DNA of 64,000 nt, from contig NZ_JACHDY010000002.1 of assembly GCF_014201315.1 (NCBI RefSeq), positions 310,001 to 374,000 on the forward strand, written 5' to 3'. Position 1 is the first letter of the stretch; each line of letters starts with the position of its first letter. The position numbers and the translations under genes are program-made. The notes beneath the pieces are model-generated. The model saw nothing but the letters and a program-made list of their open reading frames with translations. It searched no databases and was not told the DNA's origin. Shown here piece by piece: positions 1 through 9,135 of the stretch. This DNA comes from Edaphobacter lichenicola. Its GTDB lineage: Bacteria; Acidobacteriota; Terriglobia; Terriglobales; Acidobacteriaceae.

Positions 1-205
1 TCGCGGTACGGTTCTCCAGACGCGTCATGCGCTCCTGCGCAATCTTCGGCAAAACAACTTGGCTTTGTGTCAACATAGTCTCGATTATCGCATCCACCTT
101 CCGCACTTCATCATTTTGAAACTCGATCAAAACATCGGAGTTCCAGTAAATTATTCGCCTTCTCAACCACGCTTCACACTTCGCACGCAAACCGCATGAA
201 ACCAT
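1..205 (-). CDS. Possible 5' end of an unidentified gene running off the left edge
   Basis: An open minus-strand frame of 68 codons continues past the left edge. The furthest ATG (205) follows a GGGGGAT-like ribosome site; a later in-frame ATG at 76 is also possible. The visible product is hydrophilic and helical near its end (IIETMLTQSQVVLPKIAQER), but its AGA, AGG and ATA codons are unlike the neighbouring genes. I do not recognise it. It would be divergent from the epimerase gene at 465. Confidence 0.35.
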   Translation of the reverse strand, partial: MVSCGLRAKCEAWLRRRIIYWNSDVLIEFQNDEVRKVDAIIETMLTQSQVVLPKIAQERMTRLENRTA

Positions 206-464
206 GCGGGCTGTATCCCCCAGAAAGCCCTAAGCCGTCCAATTATTTTTACTTCATCCTGCCGGCGATCGATCAGCCCTCTTCGGTCGTCCGGGTCGCA
301 CGAAAGTCGCATTGACCTGCATCTTCCCGCTCCTCAAACTTAAATCACGCTGCCCTCTGCCAGCGGCACTAGCTTTCGTCCTGCAAACCCTGATAATAAG
401 GGAGGCATCACGTCACTAAACATCTTTGCAACGCCCCAGCACGGTACGTCTGGGTGGAGGAATG

Positions 465-1436
465 ATGGCCCGTTATCTCATCACCGGAATCGCAGGCTTC
501 ATCGGCTCATCCCTGGCCCACACTCTCGTCGAGCAGGGACACGACGTACGCGGCATCGACAACCTCTCCACCGGCAACCTCGACAACCTCGCCGACATCC
601 GCCACGCCATCGACTTTCATGAGATGGACCTCCAGGATGCCACCGGCATGAAGTCCGCCTGCGACGGCATCGACTACATCCTCCATCAGGGTGCCCTCGC
701 CTCGGTCCCGCGCTCGGTCAAAGATCCCCTTACCTCGCACGAATCCAACATCAACGGCACGCTGAACCTGCTCATCGCAGCGCGTGACGCCAAGGTTCGC
801 CGCATCGTCTACGCGGCCTCCTCCTCGGCCTACGGCGACCAGCCCACCCAGCCCAAGCAGGAAGACATGCTCCCCCGCCCGCTCTCGCCCTACGCCGTCC
901 AGAAGCTCACCTGCGAGTACTACCTCCAGTCCTTCTACCGAGCCTACGGCCTCGAAGGCGTCTGCCTGCGCTACTTCAACATCTTCGGCCCCCGCCAGGC
1001 CGCCGACTCGCCCTACTCCGGCGTCATCGCCCAGTTCACCTTCAAGATGATGGAGGGCACCGCCCCTACCATCTTCGGCGACGGCCTCACCAGCCGCGAC
1101 TTCAACTACGTCGACAACGCCGTCAGCGCCAACCTCCTCGCCTGCCTCGCGCCCAGCGAAGTAGCCACCGGCCGCGTCTTCAACATCGGCACCGGCAAGA
1201 GCCACACCCTCAACGAGGTCTACGCCACCATCGCTGGCCAGCTCGGCTTCACCGCCCAGCCGATCTACGGCCCCCCAAGAGCAGGCGACATCCAGCACTC
1301 CCTGGCCGACATCACCCGCGCCAGCACCGAGCTGGGCTATCTACCCAAAGCCCACTTCCACGAAGGCCTCAAGAAGACCGTCGCCTGGTACCTCGAAGAG
1401 AAGCAGAAAAAGGAAGTCACAGCTCTCAAAGCCTGA
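465..1436 (+). CDS. NAD-dependent sugar-nucleotide epimerase (extended SDR)
   Basis: Predicted cytoplasmic UDP-sugar 4-epimerase of the GalE/WbpP type, 323 residues, close to the family norm. Seen in the sequence: the N-terminal Rossmann glycine motif TGIAGFIG, the catalytic serine region AASSSAYGD, the YAVQK catalytic Tyr-Lys pair, and the RYFNIFGPRQ substrate-side motif. The start at 465 is preferred because GGTGGAGG ends 4 bases before it; the ATG at 462 is too close to that site. Known for the family: it interconverts UDP-glucose/galactose or the N-acetyl forms for surface polysaccharide. The exact substrate cannot be read from sequence. Nearby glycosyltransferase and FkbM genes fit a role in the envelope. 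Confidence 0.9.
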   Translation: MARYLITGIAGFIGSSLAHTLVEQGHDVRGIDNLSTGNLDNLADIRHAIDFHEMDLQDATGMKSACDGIDYILHQGALASVPRSVKDPLTSHESNINGTLNLLIAARDAKVRRIVYAASSSAYGDQPTQPKQEDMLPRPLSPYAVQKLTCEYYLQSFYRAYGLEGVCLRYFNIFGPRQAADSPYSGVIAQFTFKMMEGTAPTIFGDGLTSRDFNYVDNAVSANLLACLAPSEVATGRVFNIGTGKSHTLNEVYATIAGQLGFTAQPIYGPPRAGDIQHSLADITRASTELGYLPKAHFHEGLKKTVAWYLEEKQKKEVTALKA

Positions 1437-1566
1437 CTTGCTCAAGGCCTGACTTGAAAAACGAACGAACACGAAGAGGCCGCCGGCAAACCAGGCGGCC
1501 CCTCACCATGACGTTCTCTCCTCTCACCAGGGGCTGCTCCGCAACCTCCGATGAGATCCACTCAAA

Positions 1567-2271
1567 CTACGCGCGCATCCGACGCAACAATGCACCCGCA
1601 GAACCAATCAGGCCCGTTCCCAGAAGCAGCAGCGAACTCGGCTCCGGAACCGGTGAGACCTCACCGGAAAAATCGACGCCGTAGTCCGCACCATTAGCCT
1701 GGAGAACTTGAAACGTCAACGTATTGACTCCGCTGACAAAATCGTTCGAGTTGAGCGACACCCGCGTAGGATCGCCGATACAGGTTGGTATACCGTTCGA
1801 GCAATGCGGATACGAGTCTCCCGTCGGCGTGATCTCCAGGTTCCCATTCAGAAATACCGCAACCGTATCGTCCGCGTAGATATTCAGGTAGCCGCTCGCG
1901 CCGCTAGGATTCTTGGTGTCAAGGGTGAACGTGCTGGTGAAGAAGTAGTTGGCATTTGGCGTCGCGACAAACGGACTCGACTGTGGTCCCGTCTGGGCCC
2001 AGGAGACCCAGCTCGAATTCGGCAGTGCGGTGTTCCACACCGACCCATCGGAGGCAAGATCCACCGTACCGGAGCCCGGCAGCTGACCAAACCCGAACCC
2101 GTCGCTATACGCGAAGCCCGGATAGTTGGAGTTTGCCAAAACCGTATTGTCGTTGCCAAAGTTACCGCCATCCGATCCATAGCTTCCAATTTGAAGAGTG
2201 TCGGCAGAGGCGAACGTGGTTGCAACCACGAACACCACTCCCAAGGCAGAGAGTTTCGAAAACAGCTTCAT
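1567..2271 (-). CDS. PEP-CTERM sorted exported protein
   Basis: A 234-residue secreted protein. It begins with a signal peptide (MKLFSKLSALGVVFVVATTFASA) and ends with a textbook PEP-CTERM tail: a VPEPSS motif, a hydrophobic helix rich in Leu and Gly, and a terminal basic RRMRA. Such tails are recognised by exosortase/archaeosortase-type enzymes for export to the surface or matrix; no exosortase is in this window. The body is rich in Gly, Ser and Asn and looks beta-stranded, possibly a lectin-like sandwich. The start at 2271 has GGAGG seven bases upstream; earlier in-frame starts lack this. It has no operon partner. Confidence 0.85.
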   Translation of the reverse strand: MKLFSKLSALGVVFVVATTFASADTLQIGSYGSDGGNFGNDNTVLANSNYPGFAYSDGFGFGQLPGSGTVDLASDGSVWNTALPNSSWVSWAQTGPQSSPFVATPNANYFFTSTFTLDTKNPSGASGYLNIYADDTVAVFLNGNLEITPTGDSYPHCSNGIPTCIGDPTRVSLNSNDFVSGVNTLTFQVLQANGADYGVDFSGEVSPVPEPSSLLLLGTGLIGSAGALLRRMRA

Positions 2272-2753
2272 GAAAGGGCCTCCTGAAATTCCGCTTAAAG
2301 CGGTTCGATCCTGAACCATGGCTTGCCACGATCTCGTACATGCGCGCCCGTCACTGCCCTCAATTTGGCCAGCCGAATTAGTGGCGGGGTCTGAAAGGCG
2401 ATCATGTCACTCTTAGAGCAGCTTGCCCCCCAAACAAAAACCATTTTGAATGAGATAGTTAGCAGCCAAATGTGAAAACCAAGTGCAAAAGAATGCACAT
2501 TCCCGCCGCAAATGTGACAATGTTTGCCACCCGACCGCTAAGGATTGCGCACACGTCAGATATCACCAAACGGTCTTCTTCCCCAAGCCTCTAAACGAAA
2601 GAGATTGCCTTGCTCCAGTTCCTCCAGGCGACTGCGCTTCCAACTCGCATCTCAGAAAAAAGAGCCGCGCAAAGTCCTCCCATCAGACACAATTCCTCTC
2701 GCAAAGCTTTAAAACCAAAGCGCACTTTCAAGCCAATGAGGTAAAAGAAAAGA
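2272..2753. other. Intergenic region between divergent genes
   Basis: 482 bases with no convincing gene. It must hold the promoters of the PEP-CTERM gene (leftward) and the exported helical protein (rightward). A small inverted repeat, GTGCA-AAAGAA-TGCAC, lies at 2483-2498. No clear terminator is visible. Confidence 0.5.
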
Positions 2754-3635
2754 ATGCGTCTTTCGTCTCCGGCAGCCCGGACCGCCCCACCCTCGGCCAG
2801 AATCACCCGGCGCCTCGCGCTCTCCGGATCCCTCCTGCTGTTTTTTTTTGCAGCCCCCGTCCTCGCCTTCAGCGCACCCCTCACCGGCACCCCGCTCAAC
2901 GACGGCTACTACGCCCTCTACAACCTCGACTTCAACGTCGCCCACGGGCACTTCGGCCAATGGATGAGCGCGCATCCCGACGATTGCCTCGGCTCGGCCT
3001 CCGACGCGGCCGCCTACCTCTTCAACGAGTTCAACACCCTCGGCGTCCTCGATATCGAGCTCTTCGCCGACGACAACCGCTTCCAGTCCCGCACCCGCCC
3101 CCCCGTCGACCCGGCGATGAAGCAGGGCTTCAACAGCCGCATCGACCAGTCCAACCGCCTCGCCGATGCCGCCCTCCAGCACAACCCCGGCGACTCGAAC
3201 GCGCTCTACTGCAAGGCCGTCACCTCAGGCATGCAGGCCGATTGGGCCTCCCTCATCGACCGCCACGAGTACGGTGCCTTCAAATACAGCGAGCTCGCCA
3301 GCAAGTACGCCAAGCAGGCCCTCGCCGCCAACCCCACCCTCTACGACGCCAACCTCGCCGTAGGCATCGAAAACTACATGCTCAGCCTTAAGGCCGCGCC
3401 CATCCGCTGGTTCCTCGGCATGGCCGGAGCAGGCACCAACAAGGCGGAAGGCGTTCGCCTCCTCAAACTTACCGCCGAACGCGGTCACTATCTCGCCCCC
3501 TTCGCCCGCCTCATGCTCGCCGTCGGGGAGCTTCGCGATGGCCGCACCCAATCCGGCAAACAGATCCTGATCGGCCTCTCCCAGGAGTTCCCAAAAAACA
3601 CCCTCTACCAGCGCCAGATCGCCCGCCTTCACTAG
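2754..3635 (+). CDS. Exported TPR-like protein of unknown function
   Basis: A 293-residue protein with an arginine-rich N-region and a strong hydrophobic segment ending at about residue 39 (AAPVLAFSA), consistent with a signal peptide. The remainder is helical and Ala/Leu/Tyr-rich with phrases such as FNVAHGHFGQWMSAHPDD and YAKQALAANPTLYDANLAVG that match the tetratricopeptide pattern. That implies a periplasmic scaffold or binding role; no enzyme motif is visible. The signal-peptide coding region contains nine consecutive T (2841-2849). The gene stands alone ahead of the polyketide genes and a link to them is only positional. Confidence 0.75.
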   Translation: MRLSSPAARTAPPSARITRRLALSGSLLLFFFAAPVLAFSAPLTGTPLNDGYYALYNLDFNVAHGHFGQWMSAHPDDCLGSASDAAAYLFNEFNTLGVLDIELFADDNRFQSRTRPPVDPAMKQGFNSRIDQSNRLADAALQHNPGDSNALYCKAVTSGMQADWASLIDRHEYGAFKYSELASKYAKQALAANPTLYDANLAVGIENYMLSLKAAPIRWFLGMAGAGTNKAEGVRLLKLTAERGHYLAPFARLMLAVGELRDGRTQSGKQILIGLSQEFPKNTLYQRQIARLH

Positions 3636-3796
3636 CCGCACGTCGAAATTCAACACTGAACCTCTCTCAGCGTGTACCTTTAAACCATCGCTCCAACTCA
3701 CGCCTCCAGACACCCTCGCAGGCGTGCAACTATCGACCATCACGCACCGTCAACAACAGCACTTCAATTTTCGTCACTAAAAGGGTTCTCATAAGC

Positions 3797-4873
3797 ATGC
3801 GCATTGCATCTGTCGGCACGGCCTATCCACCTCACCGCTACTCCCAGGCACAAATCTCAGAAGCACTTACCGCGCGCTGGCAGGACCGCATGGAAGAACC
3901 CCGGCTCATCAACCGGCTCTTCGTCAACTGTGGTGTCGACTTCCGCAACCTCGTCTTCCCCCTCGACGTCTATGAGAACCTCTCCGGCTTCGGCCCCACC
4001 AACGACGCCTGGATCGTCGCCGCCGTCGAGCTCGGCGAAAAAGCCATCGACACTGCGCTGGCCCGCGTAGGCCTCACCCCCGCCGACATCTCCGCCATCT
4101 TCTTCGCCTCGGTCACCGGCATCGCCAGCCCCACCATTGACGCCCGCCTCATCAACCGCATGCCCTTCCCCACCAGCATCAAGCGCACGCCCATCTTCGG
4201 CCTCGGCTGCGTCGCTGGCGCCGCAGGCATCTCTCGCGCCTCCGACTACGTCCGCGCCTTCCCCAACCAGTACGCTCTGCTCCTCTCCGTCGAGCTCTGC
4301 TCCCTCACCTGGCAGGACAACGACCAGTCCATCGCCAACCTCATCTCCTGCGGCCTCTTCGGCGACGGCGCCGCCGCCGTCATCATCGCAGGCTCTGAGA
4401 CCGCCCTCGCCAAGCGCACCTGCGCCACCTGCATCTCCGGCCCAAAGATCCTCGATACCCGCTCGACCTTCTATCGACACACCGAACACATCATGGGCTG
4501 GGACATCGGCGACATGGGCTTCAAAATCGTCCTCTCCCCCGACGTCCCCAAGGTCGTCAACGAACATCTTCGAGGCAACGTTGAGTCTTTTCTCACCGAC
4601 AACGGTCTAACCCTCGATGACATTTCGAGCTACATCTTCCACTCCGGCGGCCCCAAAGTTCTTGAAGCCATGGAAACCACCCTCAACCTTCCAGATAACG
4701 CCCTCGAGCCTTCGTGGCGCAGCCTCCGCGAGGTCGGCAACCTCTCCGCAGCCTCGGTCCTTGCCGTACTCGAAGACGTACTCGTCAACGCCCCCGGCAA
4801 GCCCGGCACCTACAGCATCCTCGCTGCCATGGGTCCAGCCTTCTGTTCCGAGCTCGTTCTCCTGCAGTGGTAG
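3797..4873 (+). CDS. Type III polyketide synthase (chalcone/stilbene synthase family)
   Basis: A 358-residue homodimeric-type ketosynthase that extends an acyl starter with malonyl-CoA and cyclises the product. The catalytic triad of the family is visible: Cys138 in FGLGCVAGAAG, His282 in IFHSGGPKV and Asn315 in EVGNLSAASV, together with the GDGAAAVI loop. Bacterial relatives make alkylresorcinols, alkylpyrones or similar phenolic lipids from long-chain starters. The FAD oxidoreductase starts 43 bases downstream and a stand-alone acyl carrier protein follows, suggesting one transcription unit that supplies and modifies the starter or product. The product itself is inferred, not shown. Confidence 0.93.
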   Translation: MRIASVGTAYPPHRYSQAQISEALTARWQDRMEEPRLINRLFVNCGVDFRNLVFPLDVYENLSGFGPTNDAWIVAAVELGEKAIDTALARVGLTPADISAIFFASVTGIASPTIDARLINRMPFPTSIKRTPIFGLGCVAGAAGISRASDYVRAFPNQYALLLSVELCSLTWQDNDQSIANLISCGLFGDGAAAVIIAGSETALAKRTCATCISGPKILDTRSTFYRHTEHIMGWDIGDMGFKIVLSPDVPKVVNEHLRGNVESFLTDNGLTLDDISSYIFHSGGPKVLEAMETTLNLPDNALEPSWRSLREVGNLSAASVLAVLEDVLVNAPGKPGTYSILAAMGPAFCSELVLLQW

Positions 4874-4916
4874 CAGCCGTCTCTGCAGCATAAAACAAAG
4901 CCGAAAGCAGTCCCCG

Positions 4917-6080
4917 ATGAACCTCCGCAACGGTCGATCCGCAGCGGAGGTTCTCATCGTTGGCGCAGGCCCAGCCGGCCTCGCTGCCGCCATCGCCTCC
5001 GCAACCAACGGCCTCCACGTCGAAGTCATCGACTCCAGGCAGCCGCCCATCGACAAGGCCTGCGGCGAAGGCCTCATGCCCGATGCCCTCCACGCCCTCG
5101 CCAACCTCGGCTTCAACCTCAATCGCGATCTGCACAACACCGAGAACTATCTCCTCAGCGGCATCCGCTTCCTCAACGACCACCCCGAGCGCAACCCCAC
5201 CACCGCCGAAGCCATCTTTCCCGAAAACCCCGGCCGAGGCATCCGCCGCACCGTCCTTCACCAGCTTCTACTCGACCGCGCCCTCTCGCTCGGCGTCCGT
5301 TGCCACTGGGACAACTCCGTCCAAAGCATCGAGCCCGCCCCCACCGGCCACCACGTCCACACCAACCGTCAAATCATCCGCACCCGCTACCTCATCGGCG
5401 CCGACGGCCATCACTCCCGCATCGCCGCCTGGGCCGGCCTCACCGCCGCCACCGTTCACTCCCGCCGCATCGGCCTCCGGCAGCACTACGCCATCGCCCC
5501 CTGGACCAACTTCGTCGAGGTCTATTGGAGCAACCACGGTCAGGCCTACGTCACCCCAACCTCCTCCAACGAGGTCTGCGTCGCCTTCATCTCCAATAAA
5601 AAAATCCCCAGCCCCGATCTGGCCCTCACCCACTTCCCCACCCTCCAACGCCACCTCGCAGCAGCCACTCCCAGCAGCGCGCCGCGCGGCTCCATCACCC
5701 TCGGCCGCTCCCTCCGCCGAGTCACAGCAAACAACATCGCACTCCTCGGCGACTCCTCAGGCTCCGTCGATGCCGTCACCGGCGAAGGCCTCGCCCTCTG
5801 CTTCCGTCAGGCCTCAGCGCTCGCCCGCGCCCTCAACGCCGACGACCTCCCCTCCTACCAGCACGCCCATAGCCGCATTCAACTCGCTCCCAGCCTCATG
5901 TCCCGCAGCCTGCTTCAGATGGATCGCTCCCCTCGCCTCCGCGCCCGAGTCCTCAACACCTTCGAACGCTACCCCATCCTCTTCCAGCGTCTCCTCGAGG
6001 TCCACATCGACCACCGCGCCTGCATCTTCCCAGGTATTGACGAACTACTGGCAACCGGATTACACCTGCTGACAAGCTAA
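4917..6080 (+). CDS. FAD-dependent oxidoreductase, geranylgeranyl-reductase type
   Basis: A 387-residue flavoprotein. The FAD dinucleotide motif VGAGPAGLAAAIA is at residues 15-27, the CGEGLMPDAL segment typical of the geranylgeranyl reductase/aromatic-ring hydroxylase group follows, then GADGHHSRIA and the second FAD site LLGDSSGSVDAVTGEG. Related enzymes reduce or hydroxylate lipid or polyketide products, and similar genes often sit beside type III polyketide synthases. The ATG at 4917 is chosen because the FAD motif begins a few residues later; the frame stays open upstream only because it overlaps the polyketide synthase gene. It probably tailors the type III product. Confidence 0.9.
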   Translation: MNLRNGRSAAEVLIVGAGPAGLAAAIASATNGLHVEVIDSRQPPIDKACGEGLMPDALHALANLGFNLNRDLHNTENYLLSGIRFLNDHPERNPTTAEAIFPENPGRGIRRTVLHQLLLDRALSLGVRCHWDNSVQSIEPAPTGHHVHTNRQIIRTRYLIGADGHHSRIAAWAGLTAATVHSRRIGLRQHYAIAPWTNFVEVYWSNHGQAYVTPTSSNEVCVAFISNKKIPSPDLALTHFPTLQRHLAAATPSSAPRGSITLGRSLRRVTANNIALLGDSSGSVDAVTGEGLALCFRQASALARALNADDLPSYQHAHSRIQLAPSLMSRSLLQMDRSPRLRARVLNTFERYPILFQRLLEVHIDHRACIFPGIDELLATGLHLLTS

Positions 6081-6168
6081 ACTAGACCAGGGCGGCGGCC
6101 CCTGTGACCTTTACAGCGGCACTCGCCTCCCTGTAAGTTGAGCCTATCCCCGAGGACGCTGGAGTTCC

Positions 6169-6426
6169 ATGACCGATATCGCTACACGCTGCATTGACAT
6201 CATCGCAAAATCCAAGAGCATCCCCGCGGACTCCATCTCCCTCGCCAACACCTTCGACGAGCTCAACATCGACTCCCTCGACAAGATCAACATCTCCTTC
6301 GAGGTCGAAGAGGCCTTCAACATCGAGATCCCCGACGAAGCCCTCAGCACCCTCCGCACCGTAGGCGACATGGTCGAAGGCGTCGCCAAGCTCACCACCG
6401 CCCCCGCCCACATCACCACCCCCTGA
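6169..6426 (+). CDS. Stand-alone acyl carrier protein
   Basis: An 85-residue acidic, helical protein of normal acyl-carrier size. The 4'-phosphopantetheine attachment serine is Ser36 in NIDSLDKINI, followed by the expected acidic helix II (FEVEEAFNIEIPDEAL). It begins 88 bases after the FAD oxidoreductase. Its position inside the type III polyketide group, away from general fab genes, suggests a dedicated carrier for a fatty starter or intermediate, perhaps working with the ketoacyl synthase at 10013. No phosphopantetheinyl transferase is nearby. Confidence 0.92.
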   Translation: MTDIATRCIDIIAKSKSIPADSISLANTFDELNIDSLDKINISFEVEEAFNIEIPDEALSTLRTVGDMVEGVAKLTTAPAHITTP

Positions 6427-6500
6427 TCTCCCTGCCAAAACTCAACACCGCAAACAAAGCGTCGTAGTCTCCCCCGCGCGCCCGTGTATCATTCGCTCGT

Positions 6501-7928
6501 ATGTACGTAGGCGACCCTCAACTGACAGCCAGTCAGGTTCTGCGGACCTTTCATCACGACGAGCTCTATCTCTTCCTGGGCGCCGCCATCACTGCCCTCG
6601 GACTAGTCTCGATCGCATTCGCCTTTCTCAGTCGCAAGTTCGACGCCATGCTCTTCTGGCTCGCCCTCTTCGCCATCTTCTACGGCCAAAGACTCTGGCT
6701 CCGGCTGGGACTGCTCACCCTCATCATCCCGCCCTCGCACTTCTTCAACGACCTCCGCGCCATCGGCAACTACCTCGTGCCCATCCCCGGATTCTTCTAC
6801 TTCCTGACAGCAGGCTTCCTCGGCCGCTCTGGCCGCAAGATCGTCCTCGCTCTCACCACCGTGTTCCTGGCTCTAGCCGTCGCAACCATGTTCGTCGGCC
6901 AGAGGGACGCCTTTCAGATGACGAACAACATCGTAGTCATCGCTAGTCTGTTCGCACTCATCCTCCAATCCATGACGCGCAAGCAGACAGACCGGGACTT
7001 CATCATCGCCCGCCGCGGCATCTTCGTCTTCGTCGCCTTCGCGCTCTTCGACAACATCGGCCAAGCCCTCGGATACAGTCCGTTCATCGAGCCGATAGGC
7101 TTCACCATCTTCCTCGTAATCCTCGGCTACGTAGCCGCAAAGCGCAGCCTCCATCGCGATCAGCAGTTCAGCGACCTGCAAAAAGAACTCGACATCGCCC
7201 GGCGAATCCAGACCTCGATTCTCCCCCCGGCCTATCCCCAGTCCGCCCACTTCCACGTCGCCGCCCGCTACGTCCCCATGACCGCCGTCGCCGGCGACTT
7301 CTACGACTTCCTCATCGCCGATCAAACCCAGGCCGGCCTCCTCATCGCCGACGTCTCCGGCCACGGCGTTCCCGCCGCCCTCATCGCCGCCATGGTCAAA
7401 CTCGCCGCCACGTCCCAGCGCTCCAACGCCGCCGAGCCCGCCCTCCTCCTCGCCGGAATGAACTCCGTCCTCTGCGGCAACACGCAGGAGCAGTTCGTCA
7501 CCGCCGCCTACGTCTATCTCGACGCCGCATCCTCCACCCTCCGCTACTCTGCCGCCGCGCACCCGCCCATGTTGTTACTGCGTGGAGGAAGCGTGATCGA
7601 ACTCACCGAAAACGGCCTCATGCTCGCAGCGTTCACCTTCGCAACTTACACAACCGCCGAATACGCACTCCAGTCCAGCGACCGCCTCCTCCTCTACACC
7701 GACGGCATCCTCGAAGCCACCAACGCCCAGGGAGAAGAGTTCGGATCAAGCCGCCTCCACACTCTGCTCAAAGAGGCCGCCGGCCTCAGCGCCGAAGCCG
7801 CCGCCGCCAGCATCCTCTCCTCGCTGGAAAGTTGGTCGTCCAAGTCCCAAAACGACGACCTCACCCTCCTCATCTGCGACTACTTCTCAGAAAACATCCC
7901 AGAAAATATCTCTGAGCCGCGACTCTAG
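6501..7928 (+). CDS. Membrane PP2C-type serine/threonine phosphatase (SpoIIE/RsbU-like)
   Basis: A 475-residue protein with two parts. Residues ~20-235 hold about seven hydrophobic helices resembling the 7TM sensor region of 7TMR-DISM proteins. A short linker helix (LQKELDIARRIQTSILPP) leads into a PP2C/SpoIIE domain with the metal-binding motifs VAGDFYDF, IADVSGHGVPAA, LLYTDGILEA and NDDLTLL. Family members dephosphorylate STAS anti-anti-sigma factors in partner-switching stress control. No STAS or kinase partner is adjacent; the nearest STAS gene is at 37485. It starts 74 bases after the acyl carrier gene and might be co-transcribed, but a functional link is speculative. Confidence 0.9.
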   Translation: MYVGDPQLTASQVLRTFHHDELYLFLGAAITALGLVSIAFAFLSRKFDAMLFWLALFAIFYGQRLWLRLGLLTLIIPPSHFFNDLRAIGNYLVPIPGFFYFLTAGFLGRSGRKIVLALTTVFLALAVATMFVGQRDAFQMTNNIVVIASLFALILQSMTRKQTDRDFIIARRGIFVFVAFALFDNIGQALGYSPFIEPIGFTIFLVILGYVAAKRSLHRDQQFSDLQKELDIARRIQTSILPPAYPQSAHFHVAARYVPMTAVAGDFYDFLIADQTQAGLLIADVSGHGVPAALIAAMVKLAATSQRSNAAEPALLLAGMNSVLCGNTQEQFVTAAYVYLDAASSTLRYSAAAHPPMLLLRGGSVIELTENGLMLAAFTFATYTTAEYALQSSDRLLLYTDGILEATNAQGEEFGSSRLHTLLKEAAGLSAEAAAASILSSLESWSSKSQNDDLTLLICDYFSENIPENISEPRL

Positions 7929-8010
7929 AGAAAAAAGGTCGACGGTTCTCCCGTTGGTCGAAATCAATCTCTCCCCCGACCAAAGGGAGGACCAGCCGAA
8001 GGGGTATACA

Positions 8011-8025
8011 AGTCACGAAGTGACC
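8011..8025. repeat. Small hairpin between convergent genes
   Basis: GTCAC-GAA-GTGAC inverted repeat in the 129-base gap between the phosphatase gene and the leftward methyltransferase gene. It resembles the short palindromes of REP-like elements but lacks the sequence of the main REP family described at 28199. It has no T tract, so terminator function is doubtful. Confidence 0.3.
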
Positions 8026-8057
8026 GCCGCCCGCGCAGGGCGCCCGTCCGGCAGGAC

Positions 8058-8984
8058 CTAATCGCGAGAGCGGAAAAGCACGATCCGATCCATCTCTGGC
8101 ACTGCGGCAGCCTCAAGCCACGGCTCTTCCGCAACCACAGACGTACAAGGACCATAGGTGCAGACACGGATCCGGCGAGTAGCAGCCTCCCGCCTCAGAC
8201 GTTCGAGCACATCGCGCAGGATGGCCCCCACAAAAGGAGTGTAAAGATAGAAGACTGTGCCGCGCGAAAGATCCGCCACTCGCGCATCCCCACAAAGGAA
8301 CGTAGCCTTATTCACATTCAGCCGCTGCGCACACTGCCGCGCACGTTCCACATAGGCCGCCTCCAACTCAATCCCTACGCTGTTGGCGCCAGTGCAGATC
8401 GAAACCAGCAAGGGAACATGGCCCAGCCCCGAGCCAAGATCGACAACGACGTCCTCCGCAGTCAGCCCAGCCCCGCCAATCAGATCCCCGCCAATCAGGT
8501 CAAAGATATGGCGCGCTGGAGTCGGCTGATAAAACACCATCTCAGGCTCCCTCGCAACCTCTCCCGCGTCAGGCTCTTCGAACTGCAACACGCCACTGAC
8601 CAGCTCATCCAGGTAGTCATAGCCCACGTCGGCATCCACGCTATTGGCCGCCCCGCCCCCTGCGTCCCTCTCCGGAGGCGACTGAACCCACCGAAGCAAA
8701 GCATCATGCCCGCGCCCAAGCCGAATATCACCTCGAATGGCTTCGTACAGCTCTCCATTCGCAGCCTCCAGCCTGGCGCAAACCGCCTTCGCGCGAAGAT
8801 AAAGTTCCGCATCCTTCGACTCAACCCCGAGTACCGATTGAGGGACATCCGGGACATCCGGACGAAAAGCAAGATAAGCATCAAGTCGGTCCAGCGCCTC
8901 CAACCGTTCGCGAAGCCGATCCGGCTCAAGCAGCGACCGATCCTCTTCCAGCTGCCGCACAACGCGCTCAATGGCATCGATCAA
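8058..8984 (-). CDS. Class I SAM-dependent methyltransferase, unknown substrate
   Basis: A 308-residue cytoplasmic protein. The N-terminal ~130 residues are helical and without a known motif. The C-terminal half carries motif I of class I methyltransferases (VVVDLGSGLGHVPLL), an acidic ribose-binding position in VGIELEAAY, and a later FYLYTPFVG segment, an arrangement reminiscent of Dot1-like enzymes. The start is a TTG with AGGAG about 11 bases upstream and no better ATG in frame. The gene is single and convergent with the phosphatase. The substrate is unknown. Confidence 0.8.
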   Translation of the reverse strand: MIDAIERVVRQLEEDRSLLEPDRLRERLEALDRLDAYLAFRPDVPDVPQSVLGVESKDAELYLRAKAVCARLEAANGELYEAIRGDIRLGRGHDALLRWVQSPPERDAGGGAANSVDADVGYDYLDELVSGVLQFEEPDAGEVAREPEMVFYQPTPARHIFDLIGGDLIGGAGLTAEDVVVDLGSGLGHVPLLVSICTGANSVGIELEAAYVERARQCAQRLNVNKATFLCGDARVADLSRGTVFYLYTPFVGAILRDVLERLRREAATRRIRVCTYGPCTSVVAEEPWLEAAAVPEMDRIVLFRSRD

Positions 8985-9135
8985 CTATGGGAAAGCTCCT
9001 TTCCTAAGCAACTCCTGCTGGCTTCCTCTCAGGGTTCATTTGGCGAAACGCTTCCATACGGTCACTTGTCCGAAGACCCGGCTTATTTGGCTCTAGGTTA
9101 TCGCGTCTGAGATCATGTGCGAACGGGGAGAATTC

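Noticed and set aside
1478-1500. GGCCGCC/GGCGGCC hairpin after the epimerase gene
   Set aside because: Short stem with no T tract on either side; not enough to call a terminator.
1454-1684. Plus-strand frame after the epimerase gene
   Set aside because: Arg/Thr/Pro-rich low complexity, no ribosome site, and it overlaps the PEP-CTERM gene on the other strand.
2303-2318. tRNA T-arm-like GGTTCGATCC
   Set aside because: No acceptor stem, anticodon arm or CCA region around it. The similar string at 62459 is inside a gene.
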